A stretch of DNA of 64,000 nt, from contig ADNK01000048.1 of assembly GCA_000320545.1 (NCBI GenBank), forward strand, positions 1 to 64,000. The letters are read 5' to 3'. This DNA comes from Bigelowiella natans CCMP2755. Taxonomy: Eukaryota > Cercozoa > Chlorarachniophyceae. Positions 13,619-25,267 of the stretch are shown here, piece after piece. How positions within the stretch are numbered: the first letter of the stretch is position 1; each line of letters starts with the position of its first letter. The notes under the pieces are model-generated. The model did no database searches. It was not told the origin of the DNA and worked only from the letters and a program-made list of their open reading frames with translations. The translations under genes were made by a program, and so were the position numbers.

Positions 13619-15177
13619 TGGATATGCACATAGATATTTGATTTATATTTTTAAATATGTATATCACATTTAGTGCTGTGTGCATGTGAATCAACTACGA
13701 AGAAGGTCATCAGTAAACACTAAAGAATGGTTTTTGATAATTTGTTAGTCAAAGGAGTTCTAAGGACGACATATTTAGATGATGAGATGAGAATATCAAG
13801 AGGGGACAAAGGCAATCTTTTCATATTGTTACGGGCAAGTAGGGAATAAGCACCCAGATGTTTTTGTTCTCAGAGATGAACTTAAGTTTGCTAAATGCAA
13901 AAGGTACACACATATACACATGCAAGCATGCATGTGTACCTAACTAGCTAAATGCATGCACACATGCACACTTCCAACTTACCCTGCAATTTTCATGCGG
14001 TGGCATTCAACGCTACGGAAGAAGATGTCTGTCTAATATCAGACACGTGCATTGCAGCATGTAGCCAAATTTGTGCATGGCATGGCATGTGGCATCTAGC
14101 CATGTGTTGTAATCGCGGACCGAAATCGGTACTTTTGCACACAAAGTGGGACTTTTTCGCATCATTCAAATCGGAGCGAGCGCCCGCTCAGTGTGTCAAC
14201 TGCATGCAAAATCCCAATGCTTTCAAAAAAATTGCATCGCTCCAATTGCGATGCATGCTAGCATGGTCTGCATGCATTGAGCTAGTGAGGCTGGCTAGCT
14301 GGACTTGGCCCATCATGCGCCTCGCTAGCTCGGCGAATGATGCATGTGCACACACACATCATTTGGTAGATGTGTGGAAATGACAAGCACTGCTGTGTTT
14401 TCTGACACACTGAGCAAACATTCAAGGTGTCTTTGTTTTCCAAAACAGGAAGTTTTGCCTTGCAAAAAAACAACGGAACCAAAGAGCCAATCTGAACTGC
14501 CTTTTTCATCATGCATGTGAACATGCACCTGCACCTACAGCGATTTCCTCAGAGCTTTTGAGGAGCCTTTAGATCTAAGGATGGCCTTTTGTTGGCCTTT
14601 CATGTGGGCCTAAAATGGAAATAAGTATGGATTTGATGAACGATGTCTAAATTGATTATTTTGCCTTGCGATAGGCCTGGGTTGATCTTTCCACAAGAGA
14701 GTTCAACCGATGCGGAAGCTTGCCCGATGTTGCTCATGACAAATTCTCCTTGTGCTACGAGCATCATTTCGTGGCAAATTTAGCGCCAAACCGGGTATTA
14801 TTGCCTGCGATTGATGCCAAATGGTCTCTGCTGAACTGTGCGGTTCTATAACGACAATGAAAACGTTCAATTTTTAGCCCAAAATGCATGCGACTATCAT
14901 TAATGTGAAATGTCACATCGTCGCAACCTGCGACTAGATTGGGAGGTTGTCGCAGAGGGGGCCGAGTATGCGCTGGCAAGGTCGAGCGGAATACCAAGCG
15001 CCATGCAAGGAAGTGAAAAAGAAGGGACATTACCTCATTTCTCATTTCTAAGGGTGGTGACCATGTAGTTCTAATTCACACTTTCCGACGATTATTATTC
15101 TTTGCACCTTCCTTTAATATGATACATCGATCTGAGATTGCTGTCGACTGACAGGGACTGCCAGCATTCCCCGTGAT
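13619..15177. other. Intergenic space with GCATGC/CTAG-rich block
   Basis: Space after the PAP/fibrillin gene. It holds a CG/CA alternating run near 13376-13404, dense GCATGC-type palindromes at about 13920-14350, and CTAG clusters near 14282-14335. The texture matches the other convergent spaces. A weak minus-strand reading frame near its right end (14764-15045) is listed separately. Confidence 0.5.
14764..15045 (-). CDS. Doubtful small ORF
   Basis: Open frame of 93 codons with an ATG start, ending FGAKFATK. I recognise no family and see no splice-linked exon. Its only support is position: a minus-strand gene here would preserve the strand alternation seen everywhere else and would make the palindrome-rich block at 13619-14763 a convergent space like the others. 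It may equally be chance. Confidence 0.22.
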   Translation of the reverse strand: MRNEVMSLLFHFLAWRLVFRSTLPAHTRPPLRQPPNLVAGCDDVTFHINDSRMHFGLKIERFHCRYRTAQFSRDHLASIAGNNTRFGAKFATK

Positions 15178-16724
15178 ATGTCACAGCCCACCTTTTCGCG
15201 TTCTCGCTCGGGTCTTGATCTTATCGGAGGCGGCATGCTCAAAGAAAGAGATCGAGGTGAGCGAAGTGTAGCAGTATGTCGGACCGTTTCTCAAATTTTC
15301 TTTCCCTAATTAGTACTTCAGTTCGTTGATATGGACGGGATTAAGCTCCTTTACAAGGTAGTAGATGAATGTATGTGTATGAAACTACATCGTCGAATTG
15401 ATACTATCTCATCGAAACATTTCTAGCTTAAGAACAACGAGCACCTCCGTGTCTCACGGGAAAGACGCAAAATAGGATTTGGTAGATGATCCTCTCGATC
15501 TTTAAAAAACGAAATCATGATCTTCATGATCTATTCGGTTTCAGTTCGAAGAATCAAGTTTACAGAGGAGACGTTCTCGTTCAATGATGGCTGGCAGAGC
15601 GTTAGACTACCTGCAAATACTTTCGGAAGAACGATTCTCCAACGTCTGAGCGTCATATGCCGAGTAGCTGGTGTGGCAGGGTAGGAACTGATCATCGTTC
15701 TGAGCGAAACGTCCAAGATTATACTCTATTACTGCACGTAGGTTAGAGAACTGGCACCCACATGCCCTCTGCTGCTCCCAAAAAGGAAGGTACCTTTCGA
15801 AAATGTTATATCTTACTGCGCGTACGGTAACACTGAATAATCATAGGGTGTGGACCGTTCAGTACTCTGAGGGCTTATACGTAAGGAGATCTTTTACCTC
15901 ATGCTCTGACATAACGAACACCTTGAAGAAAGGAGATCAGGTGAAAGAGATTGAAGCGAAAGAGATCGATGGCCAGGTATGGATTACTTTCCATTCCACA
16001 GATTATTTCCAAAGTTGAACTAATCTCTCCAACATACTATGATTTTTTCTCGTTCTTTCAGGTATGGGTAAGGCATAATAAAGATGGTTGGTCTTTGGCA
16101 ACGCGGAAGGGACCTTCTCCTAATATGGATAATAATCTTATGACCATAACTGACGTTCCCGTGGATCAAATTGGACATGTGAAGAAAGCAATACTACGCT
16201 CTAAAAAGAGTAAGGGAAAACTGAAGACGATTGCCTACACCGGCGATGACTCCAAATCTTCGACATCTGTCTCAACTTCTGCGTCCAGTACAGAAAATGG
16301 TTCCCGAAATGTAAGGAAGAAAAGTGCAAGGAGAAAAAAGGGAAGATCACAAAAGAACACTATGGCTGGGGAAGAGGATGTCTTCGGAATGCTTGCAAAG
16401 CGTCGATCTGAAAACAAGTTGGTTGGTTCGACTGTGACTGCTGACAACGAGGTGTCAACAGCAGAATGTAACAGTGGAGACTCTGGAGCAAGTTCAATTC
16501 CCAGAACTTTTCATAAAAGTGACCCATTTGATGGAGACGAAAGTCTTCCTCGTAAAAACAATGTAGGAAAGTCTGATTCTCTTAGTGATGGAACAGCAGC
16601 ATCCACACTAGCAGCAGTTGCAAGTACGAATATCTTTGAAGAACTTGCAGACGATGAAAACAATGTGGACCTTCCTCAGTTTGATATCAAACAATTTGAA
16701 AATATTAAAATTAATCGCCACTAA
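15178..16724 (+). CDS. Protein of unknown function with SH3-like segment and basic Ser-rich tail
   Basis: Seven exons (15178-15256, 15314-15357, 15427-15481, 15545-15680, 15742-15789, 15847-15976, 16062-16724) sum to 1155 nt, or 384 residues. The N-terminus is Ser/Arg-rich (MSQPTFSRSRSG). The segment VWTVQYSEGLYVRRSFT, LKKGDQVKEIEAKEIDGQ, VWVRHNKDGWSLAT has the strand pattern of a bacterial-type SH3 domain (about residues 135-195), seen here by eye. The remainder is Lys/Ser-rich low complexity (NVRKKSARRKKG) with acidic stretches, ending DLPQFDIKQFENIKI. Function is unknown. It is convergent with PA2G4. Confidence 0.75.
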
Positions 16725-17658
16725 GCCGAGTAGCTTCCGTCAACCAAGTACATCGCAAGTTTACTTAGTCTATAATGCTGCGCAATAAAATCATCTTACC
16801 AGAAATCGACCCTCAGATATACAGACTTCATTAGTTGATTGTATATTAAGTCGTGCGAACATGATACAAACAATACGAAATCCTTCCATTGGAAGTCACA
16901 AGGGGCATATAAGGCTTATTCCAATCGCCAGATGCGCAATTTGTAGTCAACGGTACTGTGCATCGATCGTACGCGCACGTTGCGTTTCTTGTCTTCGGTC
17001 ATCAATGCTTTATTTGGCTGCATGGAGCAGTGACAGCTCAGCTTGTTGAAAATGACGATGGAAAAGGAAGCCAAGTGAGCACATTAATCACGATATTAAA
17101 TGATCTAGTGATGCCAATAGTTGTGAGTTATACCAGCTAGCTAGCTAGCCATTATACCATCGCAATAGGTTTCACCGCGAAGCCGCTCGAATCTAAACAT
17201 GCTGACTCAGTCGCATAGTGGCTGCAATGACGTGCGCATGCATGCATGCATGTAATGTGCGTTTGACCTGTGCAATCGATCAGCTGCGTGCATGACGTGT
17301 GCACAAGTTGCATGCTGACACAGCCAAACTAGCAAAGTAAGCCATGCGTGCTAACGTGTATTGATGACAAAGGACACATGCATGCTATGCAACATACGAA
17401 GCTACTATCATCAGGTCAGCAAGGCAAAAAGTAAACAGCTTCGCAGCATGATCGGCAAGTGGCAATTCGTGCTATAGCGTGATAGTCACGCTATCCTTTC
17501 GTGTCTTTATGCTCGTTTTTAATATTTATTGGAGGCTGCAAGCTCTGCTAGATGAACAAAATAACACAGTGGCAATCAAACAGCGCGCACACGCTCATAG
17601 CGTAGAGCATTACAGGAAGCCTATCTGGACCTACAGCTTGCACAATTCAAGGTATGGC
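16725..17658. other. Convergent intergenic space
   Basis: Between the SH3-like gene and PA2G4. It contains GCTAGCTAGCTAGCC near 17136, a GCATGCATGCATGCATG run near 17238 and a short inverted repeat near 17470-17500 (GCTATAGCGTGATAGTCACG). A stretch starting TTCACCGC near 17170 and ending CATAGTGGC resembles a stretch at about 24338-24364. No coding exon is supported. Confidence 0.55.
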
Positions 17659-19164
17659 TCAGCTATCCTTGTCACCTCCGTCTTCCTTCTTTGCCTCCTC
17701 TTTGGCTTCAGCATCCTTCTTTTTCTTCTTCTTGTTTCGTCTCTTCTTCTTTTTCTTGCTAACAGCGGTTGCAAGTATCTTTTTAATTCCTTCGTCTTTG
17801 ATCTCCTTGTCACATTTGATTTGGGAGAGATCGACATCGAGCCCTGCTATCTTGACAGTTCCAGAGGACATAAGTAGTGCCGTGAATTTAACATGAGCTA
17901 CAACCTCACCTATAAAACACACGAATAGTAAGTCTGGAGATCCGGGCGGGGGGGGGGGGTGATATTAGGATGCAAGTAGAGAAAGATTTAAATTTTAGCG
18001 TCTAACCATCTTTTTCTTGCAGAACTGGGTATCCCTGAACAAGCTGGTGGGTGATTAATTCGCGAATGCCAAATTTGGCTTTTTTCTCATCCATAGCACG
18101 CATAGTGAAAGGGAAGGAAGTGAATCGTTCCTTTATATCGCTGAAAACAGCTCGGGAAGCCTTCATTTTAAGTTGGTAGGTGCTCTCCATGTCTCGCTTG
18201 AACACCGTCATGCGCTGCTCAAACTCCTTTGGTTTCCCCTCGCCGGAGGACATCACAATGTCGATAGCGTATACCTCGTTTTGGTCGAACTCAAACTCTA
18301 CTTTGCTCTCAGGGTTCTCGGGGTCGACCTTGCTGGCAATGACCTTTTCACCGTCGATGACGTTCCTCTCAAGCTGGTGCGACAGGACGCCCTGAACCGT
18401 GTTGCAACCGAACTCTTCAGCTACCTTGGTGAACATTTCCGTCATAGGCCCATTCTAATCAAAATCATTAACAAAGCGAATGGTCAGTCGATGCTGCACG
18501 TAGCTCCTCGAGTTCGCCGGGACACACAAACCTTGCCCCCAGGCTTCAGCATTCGCAGAGCGCATTCTGCTGCGACGTGAGCTGCCATGAGCACGTCTGC
18601 CTTTTTGCCTTCGGCGGGTTTATCACCCAAAATGAAGGTATGCGCTGCGACAGCTACATATCCATCAATGTGTACCCCCAAGTCTCTGAGAAGATGGAAA
18701 TATTTAAGGTTTCAGAAACAGTGGTCTCCATTAGTGATAAATATTACATCTTCACGATGTCTCCATCCCCAAATTTGGATTCATCATCGCTGAGCGGTGA
18801 GAAGTGCCCGACGACGTGGTTGACAGAGACACAAGTCGGAAAGCCAATACCCTTGTCGATCTTAGGCCTCACCTAACACCCGTTGAGAAAGAAGCATGTA
18901 ATTTAAGGGAATAAAGGAAGAACAGGCTGAAGGCACCCTCACGAATTTTCCAGCATTATGTACCTTGTTGAAGATCTTGCCACACTCCGCGTTTATGTAA
19001 TCGTCGCCGACTTGGCAAGCTTCCACTACCTTTCCACCAACTTTAACGGAAGCCATTACCTTTCGGATAGCTTCGTTCGCGATTTCTGCGGCTTTTTTGT
19101 ACTTCGAAACAACATTGGAGTTCGACAGGTCCTCGGCCTTTTCAGCAGTCGGTTCCGATGACAT
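17659..19164 (-). CDS. PA2G4: PA2G4/EBP1 proliferation-associated, methionine-aminopeptidase-fold protein
   Basis: EBP1 is a catalytically inactive aminopeptidase-fold protein that binds ribosomes and RNA and acts in growth control. Five exons (18964-19164, 18748-18872, 18532-18685, 18007-18454, 17659-17909) sum to 1179 nt, or 392 residues, against 394 in human. The order of motifs is that of the family: VVSKYKKAAEIANEAI, GIGFPTCVSVNHVVGHFSPL, DLGVHIDGYVAVAAHTF, VLSHQLERNVIDGEKVI, VYAIDIVMSSGEGK, MKASRAVFSDI. It ends in a Lys-rich tail (SKKKKKRRNKKKK) typical of nucleolar and ribosomal localisation. Divergent from the PPR gene, with 340 bp between start codons. Confidence 0.96.
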
Positions 19165-19504
19165 TGTTCTTTCTGTTTAACAACATAGCCACTTAGATCA
19201 CGGTTGGCGCGTCAATCAAGAGAGAATTGCACAGAATGATGATGAATTTGTCGCCGCCGCTTAAAACCCCTCTCACACATATCCAAAAAAAACTTTCTTT
19301 AAGAAAAAGGATACGCAATGAGGAAACCAAAAGGACTGAATGAGGCCAGTGTTTCGGTCGTCCCCTTGCACTTCCTGGAAAGGGAAGCCCCAGCGGGGGG
19401 GTCACGCACCTGAGAGCAACACGCACTTTTCAGAACTTTCTTCTGAAGAAAATACGCGCCCTTTTAAGTTTATTTTGTGCTAATGTAACAGATTTATCGC
19501 ATAA
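19165..19504. promoter_or_regulatory. Head-to-head space between PA2G4 and the PPR gene
   Basis: 340 bp between the two initiation codons. No coding potential is seen, and no specific promoter element can be named. Confidence 0.45.
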
Positions 19505-20948
19505 ATGGGCGGCGTTCCCATCTCTCCCAAGCGTCCAAATCCCCGATACCGCCCGAACAAGCCACGAAAACAAAATTTCGGCGCGGGAGTAGTGGTGTCT
19601 GCCAGACAGGTTTGCATGCGGAAAACATGTGAAACAGCATACTCCCTCGGTCCAGATTATCGTTTAGAGAAAAAGAGATCATCGTGGTGTTGTCTTTGGA
19701 AATAGTCCTAAAAATATCTAATATTTTTGTTCCACAAGACGAGCGGAACGATCGGCTCGGAGAAACTACTCCTCAAAGCCCCTTCCACACTTTGGCAGTC
19801 CCACCCTGGCTATCCTACGGCCTTCTTCTCGTGTTATCGAACATAGATGGATCTGATTTAGCCTTGAACACTGACTGATGAGGGACGTCTTGGGGCAACT
19901 TGCTGCTTTTAACGCATCGCAAACCATATCCAAACCGACAATCTAGACATATAGCGGCGACGTGCGAGCGAGAGATCAGTTCGCGCACCGACCGCGCTTT
20001 TCCTACTGAGCTCTTGGTGTGTCATTTTGCAGGAGGTTATCTGGACGGATTTCTCGATGCATCTGATGAGGAAGCTGGCGCCCGAAACCTCAACTTAGCC
20101 ATTGAAAAGTACGCTCTCTCTACCCATGAGCCTTGTTCTGAAACGGTTCGAGCTTTTTCGAAAGGGGCGAGGGGAGAGTTCCTGAATCATTAAGCGAGCT
20201 AATGTTAAATTTTGGGGACAACCCGTAGGATTGGAAAGCATAGCGTGTTCGATGCGATTCTTCGCAGCGAAAAAGAACGGCAGATCTTCGTAAGCAAGAC
20301 CACAGCGAATCAAATCTGCGCAGGGAGAGGCGATGATATGATACCTGTTGCAAGTTTCAAATTTTAGCGGCACAGAAGCTTCTGTGCCTTACCCATCGCC
20401 GCATTATAACTTTGTATTCATGTGATGATGTAGGCTAGGAAAATGCGAGACCGATGGGAATCGGCGTTTGCCGAGCTGGAGCCCAAGTTACAGGAATACA
20501 GGGAGTGTGAAGAGGCCATTCAGCGAGTTGTTTATCTATTTCGCTTTGTTTCTCCTCCCTCTTCTGATAATATTGAATTTTTTGCAGCGCATTAAGCTCC
20601 TAGGACCCAATGAAGAGGACGAAGTGGGGAAACATACCTTACAGAAGGTGATGATAGTTGCAGCACTCGACTAAATTAGCAGCGCATTTTCTTGAGGTGG
20701 AGAAAGCAATATTATTTAACACAATAAACGGTGTAGAAATTAGAACTTCTTCATTTATGCGTCATTCGAAACCACAAGGAGTGCTGGTTGCCACACAGCT
20801 AACCCCCCCCTCATTTATTCATCATCTCTTCGTTTTTAGAGGTTGTTAGCGGAACGAAATGTTCCGAAGGATATCGTTAAGGTCTGCCACTCTCATAATT
20901 AACCGTTCCCTCCTCCCTTTGTCAAGTGCAAAATCTACGGATATATAC

Positions 20949-20983
<35 letters not shown>

Positions 20984-21072
20984 TTCCATAACACCAGTAC
21001 CAAGAGTCTCGCTTCGATCTGGCATTATCAAAGATCAATTTCAATCCCAGCCCTCTGCAGATAATGGGTAGC

Positions 21073-21121
<49 letters not shown>

Positions 21122-21465
21122 GCACCAAGGGGTCGCAGCAAAACACGGATTGTTGACATGCTCCTCTCCCCATTAATTCTCTCTTGGCCAGTGGCGCCTT
21201 CGCCGCTCAGGCTATCGTCATTAACAACACAAATGATTGTCGGGAATCGTACACACGGTCATTCGTCGTGACTAGTCCGTTCGTTGGTGATGTATTGCTG
21301 CAACAACAGGTCTGATGCACGGAATGGGCTTGCGCTTGGACTCCACGACATTTAGGCATGCACAAGCGTATGCACAGGCCAAGAACGATGTACTTTCTGC
21401 TAATGCTACTGCTGCAATGAGTTCCCTTCCTTGGGAAGATTGAGTTTATTGCTAGTAGTAGTAAA

Positions 21466-21509
<44 letters not shown>

Positions 21510-23446
21510 TTTCTCCTACGACCGATGGTGCGAATAACCTAGGTTGGGCTCAAGAGGAAGATCGAGTTTCTCTCCTACTTGTGCTTCATCGCTGACATGT
21601 CATTTGGAGACCTCAAGATGGAGTGCGTGCACGGGGGAAAACGATGGGGAATGATATGCATTAATATGTTTATGTGTCATTGTGTGTGTGTCAGAGAGAG
21701 AGAGAGAGAGAGTGAGCACATGTGTATTGATGCATCACATTAAATGCAAATATATAGATATACAAAATGTTATTCAATATAAAATATGAATATAAGTATG
21801 CACGCAATCTTCCAGACACACAAGCACACATAACTGGATATTTAAGCTAGCATAATTTCTCTGTACTTCCATATTATGATGGGTTTTCGAGTATCATCAT
21901 TTTTGATCGATGGCTGCTGTGTGGCTAACGTCGCAGGGAGCTCCTTAACATGCCTCGATTCAATGATTCTGACATCAAAGCGTTCCGGAGGGAATTTGGC
22001 CTGGAGGACGACGATGAGGTGAGAGTGGGTAGATGCTCAATAGAGAAAGTTTGATCATTAAGAGGAAGAAAAAGGAGGAGGAGGAGGAGGAGGAGGAGGA
22101 GGAGATGCAACCCCTCGCCAATCTACACAGCTATTTCATGTTGGTGTGCGTGCTTAGTGACGAGAGTGTTGTTTGTTCTCTGGGCAGTCGGAGAGCAGTG
22201 AGTATGGGGTGGAGATCCAGCAAGGATACCAAAAGTAACCAAGGACATCGCTCATCATTAACCGGGACGCCCAGAGGGGGGGGGGGGGGCCATGCGGCGA
22301 TTGTCCTACTGTTGTCTTTATTATTACCACAAACGCTACTACCACAATCTGCCCAGAGGAATATTGTTAGCATCTCCTTGGACTTAATACTTCTTGTCTA
22401 ATGAATGTGTTATGATGGTGGTGATGATGATGATGATGCGCGTGCCAGACTTGGGCTGCGAAGGGGGGTCGTGTCGTATGAGAAACTTCTCCAGGTCGCA
22501 TCACCCTAGTAATCATCTAGAGGAGCTGGAGAAGGAGACGGGGGGGGGGGAGGAAAAAGAAGACGACGAAGAGGAGGAGGAGGAAGAAAACCAGAAAGGA
22601 GAGCCCTCTTAATATTAAGAAAATAGAAAATACGGTCTACATGCAATCATCATCATCATCATCATCATCATCACCATCACCTTCATTATCATCATCATCA
22701 CGTATAACCGCATGCTCACCAACTTCTCCCTGCAAAATTATTTCGGAAAGGGATCTTCAAAATCAAGTCATCTTAACGATCTTGGAACTCTTTTTCCATT
22801 GAATAATCCCTCATCAATCCTTATCTCTTCTTCCGTGCTTCCCTCCCCTTCCTTTTCAGGCGTGCGTGAAAACTGGCCACTGGGCGAACGCTATTTCGGT
22901 TTTCCAGTGCGTGATTGCTACTCGAGCAGTGACGTGATAATGACGACGACGACGATGATGATGATGATGGTGGTTGTGATGGTGGTGGCGATGTTGGCGA
23001 GTAAATAATCCTAATGTTACTTTTCCGGTACGTTCGGACAATGTATATAAATGTTTCGAGAGCGCATCGTGTTGGTTGTGAAGGCAACATTTGATTCGTA
23101 TTTGCTGCATGCTATTCTACTCGGAATGGCCAAATAGATCTATGAAGGGTGAGGGTCTCCGCCTCAACGTGAATATGTATCACTCGGCCGTCCTTGCAAC
23201 CTCTGGTGGATAGCAGTACCTTGTTCCTCTCTGCGCATGATGTCACGATGATAGCGATGAGGATGACGACGAGGAGGATGATGATGATGATGAGGATGAT
23301 GATTGCATTGTTGATGATGGTGCGAGCAGTTGAGCAAATTGAAACGATTACAGGGAGCGGGGACTGGTATAAAGGCTTGGAACTACTTGCAGAGATGGAT
23401 CGTAATGGATGCAGGTACTGCTGTGTTTTTGTAGCAGCTGAGAGAA

Positions 23447-23483
<37 letters not shown>

Positions 23484-24032
23484 CGATGTGTAAGATGAAT
23501 ACAAATCAGGTGGAACGAGGAAACCACAGAGATCATTGGGCAAGTGGGGGAACGTATGCTAAATGACACGGGATACGACTCGGTAGAAGAAGAAGAAGAA
23601 GAAGAAGAAGAAGAAGAAGAATATATAATGACACGACGACCTGAGAACAAAACTCACCCTCCCTCCCTCCCTCCCTCCCTTCTATACTTCCTCCTGACGC
23701 CTGAGCACCATCACATTGCCGCACCGCCAGCTAAATAAAACCTCATTGCATCGCAGGTGATGATGAAGGTGGATGGCGTCAAATTCGACTTCGATCGCGC
23801 ACTTCCACCGCCCACAAGCTACTTGAACGTTGTCCCTGATAACCTAACCCTTCCCCACCAATCGGTTGCAGCTTCGTACGCAAGAACTGGTGAGGAGCGT
23901 CAGCTCAACAAGTACGGACACGAAGCGCAGGGACCAGTGAAAACTCTTGCAGAGGCTTACGATGAGGCTTTTGAGAAAGGCTTTGAGGCTGATGCAGAAG
24001 GCATAGATAGCGATGTTCCCGATGCCGATTGA
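19505..24032 (+). CDS. Pentatricopeptide repeat (PPR) protein, probably organellar
   Basis: PPR proteins bind organellar RNA. Seventeen exons link in frame: 19505-19649 (end uncertain), 20033-20108, 20229-20289, 20434-20526, 20588-20647, 20840-20881, 21192-21216, 21310-21389, 21543-21622, 21937-22018, 22188-22234, 22449-22494, 22860-22933, 23138-23205, 23330-23414, 23510-23543 and 23757-24032. They total about 457 residues. PPR-like 35-residue units read VVSYEKLLQACVKTGHWANA, then GLRLNVNMYHSAVLATSG, then GDWYKGLELLAEMDRNGC. An earlier unit reads GLRLDSTTFRHAQAYAQ. The N-terminus is Pro/Arg/Lys-rich, compatible with a targeting peptide. Introns are crowded with TTG, AGT, GGA, ATC and GA microsatellites. 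The first exon's donor is the least certain boundary. Confidence 0.8.
20950..21123. repeat. (TA)n and (TTG)n microsatellites in a PPR-gene intron
   Basis: (TA)n at about 20955-20982 and about 17 TTG units at 21074-21123 share one intron. A (GTA)n run lies at 21450-21510 in another intron. Confidence 0.95.
22070..22700. repeat. Cluster of GGA, ATG and ATC triplet repeats
   Basis: (GGA)n at about 22076-22104, an ATG-rich run at about 22420-22438 and (ATC)n at about 22643-22700, with homopolymer G runs near 22276 and 22540. Only two short exons of the PPR gene interrupt them. Confidence 0.85.
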
Positions 24033-25059
24033 TGAAGCACATATGAATGTATCTACTCGATTAGATTATTGCACCTTGCTTGCAGTTGCGATGTCAAGTC
24101 ATGTTGCTGTGCGATCGCTGCCTCTATTTGTGAGACTGATGTAATGAAGTGATTAAATCTTTTCAATTGTCATCCTTATATAGCTATGTCACGCATGCCA
24201 CTTATGACCACAGCAGCAGGCTAGCGGGACAGGTGCTTCATCTAGCTAGCAGCTGCGCGCGGCCGGTCTAACGCCCTTATTATAGCTGGGTAATCAGTAA
24301 TTACTACTGCACCTACATGTACATACCGTTAGATTCACCGCCACGCCGAGACCACACATAGTGGCCTGTAGTGCGCAACATATGAGTCGCCAGCAGTCTA
24401 AGTAGTTGCGATGTATTTTATGTTCACCTTAATAATGTAGCGTTGTGCAAAGCTTATGCCTGCAAATATTAAGGCTTTGACTTTGCTCAGTAGCATAGGA
24501 TAATGATTTGATTATGTCGCGTAAGGCAGTATGCGTGCGTGAACTACAGAATCAATATGTGCATGGCATGCGAACTCTGAATGTAATTGCTATTTTGACG
24601 CTTGTGCCTATCGTTACTCGAAACCATTCAACTTTTTTGCATAGCTATATAGCGCCTTTATTTTGCATGTGTACGTTTAACATTAAGATGCACAGGTCCG
24701 ATTAAATTTGTTGATTGTAAGGAGAAATTCTCATGTATTAAATGCTTAGATGAAGAAACACTCATATATTAAATGATTGAATGAAGGAAGCACAGGATGT
24801 TTGTTCCTATAATTCTGTAGTTAAATGAAGTGACTAGAATTCACCGGAGCTTTGCAGCCACGACCTGTGATTCATATTATTAGACAATGCTTCAAAATAA
24901 GTGCATGTTTGGGTAAAGTTTTGTTTCAGAGTGCTTACATCCTGCCTCTTCGCTGCCGCTTCAAAGATGGGAGAATATCTCGGCCCTATAAGAGATGAAA
25001 GTTTCTTTGAATGATATTAAATCATGTGCATATAAAGAATACTCTTCTGATAAATTTCT

Positions 25060-25090
<31 letters not shown>

Positions 25091-25152
25091 TATATGAATT
25101 ATACATACGAACTATATCTGCATTTTTTCTTTCTCGCTGCGTCACGCATTCG

Positions 25153-25187
<35 letters not shown>

Positions 25188-25267
25188 TGTGCATCATGTA
25201 TCTAGATTCAAACATCCATAGGCAATTAGATTCAGTACGCGTAGTGCTTCACCTGGAGAGCTCGGTA
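24033..25267. other. Convergent intergenic space
   Basis: Between the PPR gene and the STPG-like gene. It starts with a copy of the dispersed repeat less than 100 bp after the PPR stop codon, followed by CTAGC-rich palindromes near 24220-24260. (TA)n lies at about 25061-25087 and (GT)n at about 25157-25188. No exon is supported. Confidence 0.6.
24128..24205 (+). repeat. Dispersed convergent-space repeat, copy 3
   Basis: Reads TTGTGAGACTGATGTAATGA, AGTGATTAAATC, TTTTCAATTGTCATCCTTAT, ATAGCTATGTCACGCATGCC. The first two thirds match copies 2 and 4 closely and the last third has diverged. Confidence 0.8.
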
